Below are positions 5,849 to 7,879 of a DNA stretch of 7,879 nucleotides, one piece after another; position 1 is the first letter of the stretch; the number at the start of each line of letters is the position of its first letter. The notes beneath the pieces are model-generated. The model searched no databases. It was given only the letters and a program-made list of their open reading frames with translations, and had not been told where the DNA came from. Location: the NCBI GenBank assembly GCA_027483285.1, contig JAIXUZ010000284.1:1-7879 (forward strand). Reading direction: 5' to 3'. Position numbers and translations under genes: made by a program. This DNA is from Bacteroidota bacterium. GTDB lineage: Bacteria > Bacteroidota > Bacteroidia > CAMBQF01.

Positions 5849-5881
5849 AAAAATCCCCGACGGTTACCGTCGGGGATTTTT
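5849..5881. terminator. Bidirectional Rho-independent terminator
   Basis: A perfect 15-bp stem (5849-5863 with 5867-5881) has a GC-rich core TCCCCGACGG, a TTA loop, and A and T tracts on the outer ends. It can end peroxiredoxin transcription rightward and, reading the other strand, could also stop leftward transcripts from the lipoprotein operon. Confidence 0.92.
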
Positions 5882-5886
5882 ATTTT

Positions 5887-5987
5887 ATACCTCCCCGGCA
5901 CTTCGTGCCACCCCTCCTACATTAGGAGGGGAGTTTTAAACTCTCGCCCTAAAATAGGGGGAGTACGGCGCAGCCGGGAGGGGGTAT
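5887..5987. repeat. Composite palindromic repeat (two inverted REP-like halves)
   Basis: The ends are imperfect inverted repeats: ATACCTCCCCGGC (5887-5899), and 5973-5987, whose complement is ATACCCCCTCCCGGC. Inside are four hairpins: GGCAC/GTGCC (5897-5909), CCCCTCCTA/TAGGAGGGG (5911-5931), CCCTA/TAGGG (5947-5959) and CGGC/GCCG (5966-5976), around a central palindrome GAGTTTTAAACTC (5931-5943). Left and right halves align as inverted copies of one roughly 50-nt unit, like REP/BIME elements. It has no coding capacity and lies between convergent genes. Confidence 0.75.
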
Positions 5988-5989
5988 TA

Positions 5990-6027
5990 CTACAAGCTAT
6001 CCCCTATAACCTATCCCCTAGCCCCTA
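5990..6027 (-). repeat. TAG heptamer array at the end of the lipoprotein gene
   Basis: On the coding (minus) strand six consecutive TAGs are spaced exactly 7 nt apart (plus-strand starts 6025, 6018, 6011, 6004, 5997 and 5990), with units TAGGGGC, TAGGGGA, TAGGTTA, TAGGGGA and TAGCTTG then TAG. The first TAG is the gene's own stop codon. Between this array and the terminator lies the composite palindrome. Confidence 0.8.
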
Positions 6028-7092
6028 ATTAACAAACCAAAAGTCGCTGGGCGCAACATCGGTATCAAAAGAGTCTACCGGGCTAAAAGAGGTATTGTAT
6101 TTAACCACCTTGCCTACTGATGTAAAGTTGCCTGCATCGGCACCGTAAATGCTACCATCAACAGGGTCTACCCCTACTCCGTAGAAATAACGGTTGATAA
6201 CAGGGCTGCTGCTAAGGGCCGAAGCGTTGATAGGAAACTCATACACACCACCACTGTATAGGTAGTACAGCTTATCGCGGGTGCCGTTAATAGTCAGTCG
6301 CGATGGGTTGTTATCAGGCGAGTTGAAGCTAAACGTAGTTTGGAAGGTTGGCGATGCCGGGTTAAACTTAACCAGCTCAGGCGATGTAGCCGTGCTACCA
6401 GTCCACGATGGAACGCCACCACAAAGTACCCATAGGTTACCGTTTTGGTCGGCCTCAATACCACTAGGCCAGTCGCCAACGGTAATGGTGCTTTCCAGCT
6501 GGTCGGTTTGGGTATTAATAACCGATACGTTAGAGTCGTTAGAGTTGGCTACAAACAGCTTGTTGCCCAGGTATACCATCTTCTCTGGCAATACCCCAAC
6601 AGTAATAGTGCTGGTAACGGTGTTGGTAGTTAAGTCTACCACAGATACACGGCCCTGGCCGCTAAAGCTTACCCACTCGCTAATGTAGCCTTTAGTTTCG
6701 CTAACGCCCACAAAAAAACGGGGCAGTGCCAGGTTGTCTATAGTGCCTTTGGCTTCAAAGGTTTTAGCATCGGCCACAACCACTTTATTGGCGTTGTTTA
6801 CCACAACATATGCCTTGCCGTAGCTAACGCTTATAGACTGTACAATATTGCCCAGCGGAACACCGTTTACGGCGTTGTATATATCGGTGTCTTTGGTTTG
6901 GTTGTCGCGGCTCCAAAAGGCTACGCTACCATTACCCGATTGAAAAGGTCCCTCGTTGGTAATAAACACCCCATTGGCATAGTTCTTCGCACCGGGGGTA
7001 TTGTCTTCTTCGTCATCCTTACACGACTGAAAACTTAAACTAAGTGCCAAAGCACCTATGGTTAAAAAGCGTACTAATACGGTATTCTTCAT
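6025..7092 (-). CDS. Surface lipoprotein with a YncE/DUF5074-like beta-propeller, BtuG-like
   Basis: The product has 355 residues. It starts with a signal peptide (hydrophobic run about 5-20) and a lipobox-like FQSC with the lipidated cysteine at 24. The next residues KDDEED match the acidic export signal that sends Bacteroidota lipoproteins to the cell surface. The rest is built of propeller blades: VSVVDLTTNTVTSTITVG (149-166) and VSVINTQTDQLESTITVG (189-206) are near-copies 40 residues apart, and NGVPLGNIVQSISVSYGKAY (76-95) is typical of DUF5074-like proteins. The gene starts 4 nt after the TonB-dependent receptor's stop (TAA, GAGT, ATG), so they are co-translated partners. BtuG, the surface cobalamin-binding propeller found beside BtuB in Bacteroides, is the best-known protein of this layout; B12 as the ligand here is an inference. 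The stop codon is the first TAG of a heptamer array. Confidence 0.85.
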   Translation of the reverse strand: MKNTVLVRFLTIGALALSLSFQSCKDDEEDNTPGAKNYANGVFITNEGPFQSGNGSVAFWSRDNQTKDTDIYNAVNGVPLGNIVQSISVSYGKAYVVVNNANKVVVADAKTFEAKGTIDNLALPRFFVGVSETKGYISEWVSFSGQGRVSVVDLTTNTVTSTITVGVLPEKMVYLGNKLFVANSNDSNVSVINTQTDQLESTITVGDWPSGIEADQNGNLWVLCGGVPSWTGSTATSPELVKFNPASPTFQTTFSFNSPDNNPSRLTINGTRDKLYYLYSGGVYEFPINASALSSSPVINRYFYGVGVDPVDGSIYGADAGNFTSVGKVVKYNTSFSPVDSFDTDVAPSDFWFVN

Positions 7093-7096
7093 ACTC

Positions 7097-7879
7097 TTAT
7101 TTTAGTTTTAATGGTTTTTGAAAGTTAATGGTAACCCCGGCCCTGTAGTTGCGCAGCGGCATAGGGCGGTAGGGCAAATTAAAGTAGCTGTTGTTGGTAA
7201 TGTTATAGGCCTGCACCCAAATATCAAGGGTAATATTTTTTAGGCTGATAGACTTTGAAAGCCTTGTGTTCAGCAGCCAGTATGGGTCTACAGATTGTAT
7301 GTTATCGCTGGTGGTATAGCGTAAGCCGGTGTACTGCACATTGGCAAACAGGGCAAAGCCTTTGTAGCCAACCGTTACCCCGCCCGATGCTACATTGCGT
7401 GGGGTGTATATCAAATCCTTACCTACAATACCCGGCAGGTTGATGTAAGTCTGTTGATTAGTAGCTACCGATAGCGCATACGCCCCATCTACTTTTAGGT
7501 TGAACGACTGGTTAATATAGGCTGCACTGCCTGTAACCTCTGCCCCGCGACTGAGCACCTGCTTTAGGTTTTGTGCCTGCCAGTAGCCAAAGCCTGTAGG
7601 TTGCCACTGCAGCCAGTTGTTTATTTGCATGGCGAAGCCTGTTACTTCCGATTTAAAAGTCCAGCCTTCCTTTTTGCCTGTATAGGCAAGGCCTGCTTCG
7701 TAGTTCCAGCCGCCTTCGGCTTTTAGGTCGGTGTTGCCGCCCGGCACCCAATAGCGCTCGTTAAGCGTAGGCACCCTAAAGCTACGCGATACGCTAAGCT
7801 TAGCCATCAGGTTATGCTTTACCAACATGTACGTAGCCCCAAACGATGGCGCTGCCGCCGTTTTAAAGCCCTGTACAAA
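7097..7879 (-). CDS. TonB-dependent outer-membrane receptor, C-terminal part (BtuB-like)
   Basis: The frame is open from the right edge to TAA 7097-7099 and gives 260 residues, the last third of a receptor; the plug, TonB box and signal peptide lie outside. SRSFRVPTLNERYW followed by PGGNTDLKAE is the hallmark strand and turn of BtuB-like receptors, where F-R-x-P-T-x-N-E-x-Y-W...DLKPE is usual (here Ala replaces Pro). Alternating strands such as EAGLAYTGKKEGW, VTVGYKGFALFANVQYTGLRY and the last strand NYRAGVTINFQ are those of a 22-strand barrel. It imports a bound ligand, driven by TonB, into the periplasm. The coupled lipoprotein downstream supports a two-part capture and import system. A methionine at 7828 is internal, not the start. 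A cobalamin riboswitch would be expected upstream, beyond the window, if the B12 assignment is right. Confidence 0.9.
   Translation of the reverse strand, partial: FVQGFKTAAAPSFGATYMLVKHNLMAKLSVSRSFRVPTLNERYWVPGGNTDLKAEGGWNYEAGLAYTGKKEGWTFKSEVTGFAMQINNWLQWQPTGFGYWQAQNLKQVLSRGAEVTGSAAYINQSFNLKVDGAYALSVATNQQTYINLPGIVGKDLIYTPRNVASGGVTVGYKGFALFANVQYTGLRYTTSDNIQSVDPYWLLNTRLSKSISLKNITLDIWVQAYNITNNSYFNLPYRPMPLRNYRAGVTINFQKPLKLK

Noticed and set aside
5819..6027. CRISPR array
   Set aside because: The repeats are 7-nt tandem units or hairpins without unique spacers, and no cas gene is nearby.
6281..6688. Frames of 60-135 codons on both strands inside the lipoprotein gene, and one at 7255-7443 inside the receptor
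   Set aside because: They are shadows of genes with clear signal peptide, propeller and barrel features, and have no motifs of their own.

Overview
The window comes from a member of the Bacteroidota, of the free-living flavobacterial, cytophagal or sphingobacterial kind rather than a confirmed genus. Evidence: two genes end in type IX secretion (T9SS) type A sorting domains with the xPNP motif; starts have A-rich leaders without a Shine-Dalgarno sequence; matches to the Bacteroidota -7 promoter box TAnnTTTG precede several starts; a lipoprotein carries an acidic CKDDEED export signal; and there is a TonB-dependent receptor/lipoprotein pair.

Layout, left to right. Positions 1-231 (+) are the end of a secreted T9SS protein. 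Positions 248-744 look like a self-contained cassette: a 126-residue GxxExxY (PD-(D/E)XK-like) gene on the minus strand between inverted CGCAnAG-rich repeats. Positions 751-2694 (-) encode a two-domain ABC-F translation factor. Positions 2695-3291 hold no convincing gene but are full of small repeats and palindromes, with promoter-like boxes firing leftward. Positions 3292-4268 (-) are a second secreted T9SS protein, split into two overlapping reading frames at a run of seven T (coding strand). Positions 4367-5038 (-) encode a TIP30/CC3-like NAD(P)-binding protein, divergent from a 2-Cys peroxiredoxin at 5186-5818 (+) with a strong hairpin terminator. Positions 6025-7092 (-) and 7097-7879 (-, runs off the window) are a beta-propeller surface lipoprotein and the end of a TonB-dependent receptor, only 4 nt apart. 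They most resemble a BtuG/BtuB-type vitamin B12 capture pair.

The genes are mostly independent housekeeping or surface functions; only the receptor/lipoprotein pair is a clear operon. The most unusual feature is in the spacers. Three genes (the NAD(P)-binding protein, the peroxiredoxin and the lipoprotein) end in, or directly before, an array of 7-nt units each beginning TAG, so stop codons recur through all three frames. Other points worth checking are the repeat-bounded GxxExxY cassette, a composite palindromic repeat with a shorter relative 2.7 kb away, the frameshifted secreted gene, and a tandem duplication across that gene's stop codon. No tRNA, rRNA, CRISPR array or transposase was seen.
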